Source: Rotaria socialis
Lineage: Eukaryota; Rotifera; Eurotatoria; Philodinida; Philodinidae
DNA length: 64,000 nt
NCBI GenBank assembly: GCA_905331475.1
Contig: CAJNYU010002461.1
Location: 4,766-68,765 of the forward strand
Direction: 5' to 3'
The position numbers and the translations under genes were made by a program. Below, piece after piece: positions 63,217 through 64,000 of this stretch. The notes under the pieces are model-generated. The model made no database searches. It was not told the origin of the DNA and was given only the letters and a program-made list of their open reading frames with translations. Positions within the stretch are counted from its first letter, which is position 1. Each line of letters starts with the position of its first letter.

Positions 63217-63263
63217 AGAACAATTTAGTTCAATTAAAAGAACAATTTGAAAAAGCTTTTTGA

Positions 63264-64000
63264 TACTTCTTTGATGATACTGATCACTATCAATGAGCCC
63301 AATAATACTTGACTGGTGGTTTTCACCCGTTCTATAGTTTATACCATACTTTCTTACATAAAGAAGTGCTATTAAACAGCGTATTTTCTTTTAGGTAATA
63401 TTTGAGTTCCACATTTCAGCTACAAAGTAGCTGCGCTAACAAGCTTTTATTAATCTGATTTATTTTCTAAATATGAATGAAAACCAGATAAATAAAAGAA
63501 TCATAGTTAGTCATATATAGACAACTATCTCAATAGATTCGCATGTTGAAGTTAGATAAACACGTTTTTTTTTGTCTTTTCTTTGTATAATCTTGAACAA
63601 GATCAACAATCCTCCTTCGTTTTAAAAGATATTATCCATAGAGATAACGACACGCCCTTCAGAAGAAAAATACTCTTATTCATTTTTTGGTAGAAAATAA
63701 CTCTTTAACAAGAAAATCTCATCAGTTTTATCATTATATAGCACAGATTTTTTTTTATTAGTCATCGAAATGTTATGTATTCCACTATACATCGAACCTG
63801 TTTGAATCTGAATATTTCATGTATTCTTATCAATTGATGTTTGATACAAGAAGCTCTAAGATTGATATTATCTAAAGAGTGGAAAGGTAGAAGGAAGATT
63901 ATATTTACTTATGTACTCTCTAATTGTGTCTTCATATCGAAAATATGAGAAACTTTTTCTGTACTGTAAGGAACTTTTACAGTATCCACACATTTTACTA
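63264..64000. other. Gene-free stretch at window end
   Basis: AT-rich sequence with no supported coding exon, RNA gene or inverted-repeat element. Confidence 0.4.

Overview
The window looks like nuclear DNA of a bdelloid rotifer such as Rotaria or Adineta (inference from gene content; no marker gene names the species). The DNA is AT-rich. Genes are compact, with introns of about 45-130 bp and GT-AG borders. It carries families typical of bdelloids: orphan rhodopsin-like receptors with an ERH motif, peritrophin-type chitin-binding proteins, F-box proteins, an animal-type ADP-ribosyltransferase, a TIR/SAM-type relic, and a bacterial/plant-like GH127 glycosidase. For seven spliced genes I rebuilt exons by hand and checked that the summed exon phases give one open frame; these models are much longer than any single open frame.

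Layout. 1-12 kb is mostly mobile-element debris: foldbacks, a complete hAT-type element with an 8-bp target duplication (4363-5432), an F-box pseudogene and one receptor gene (8481-9524). 12-17.3 kb holds a two-exon membrane-protein fragment, a small secreted Cys-rich gene, a broken hAT transposase end, a 163-bp hAT-like MITE and a second receptor. 18.7-23.8 kb holds two tandem multi-domain chitin-binding genes (503 and 413 aa), each with a signal peptide and a hydrophobic tail. 24.4-33.2 kb has a hAT-like element with a zinc-finger relic, an alpha carbonic anhydrase, two small elements, a Cys-tailed microprotein and an unrecognised six-exon gene. 37-38.4 kb is a frameshifted SLC49/FLVCR-like transporter.

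39.7-50 kb is the gene-dense conserved core: ADP-ribosyltransferase, ABITRAM, an FBXO39/FBXO33-like F-box gene, tRNA-Ala(CGC), mitochondrial HSP70 (mortalin, 18 exons) and, divergently, a chitin-binding plus NHL-repeat secreted protein. 52.8-55.9 kb is a decayed helical-repeat/TIR/SAM gene. 56.2-58.2 kb is an intronless, apparently intact GH127 beta-L-arabinofuranosidase that is probably horizontally acquired. 60.5-62.8 kb is an ER HSP70 (BiP) gene. A 63-bp assembly gap lies at 63154-63216.

Functional themes: two organellar HSP70 chaperones (mitochondrion and ER), extracellular chitin binding (three genes, seemingly for lining or glycocalyx), chemosensory-type receptors, and one plant-polymer-degrading enzyme. 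I see no operons; neighbours differ in strand and function. The most unusual items are the chitin-binding/NHL fusion, the TIR/SAM relic, the BiP gene with a HGEL end and an odd splice donor, and the density of hAT-like insertions.
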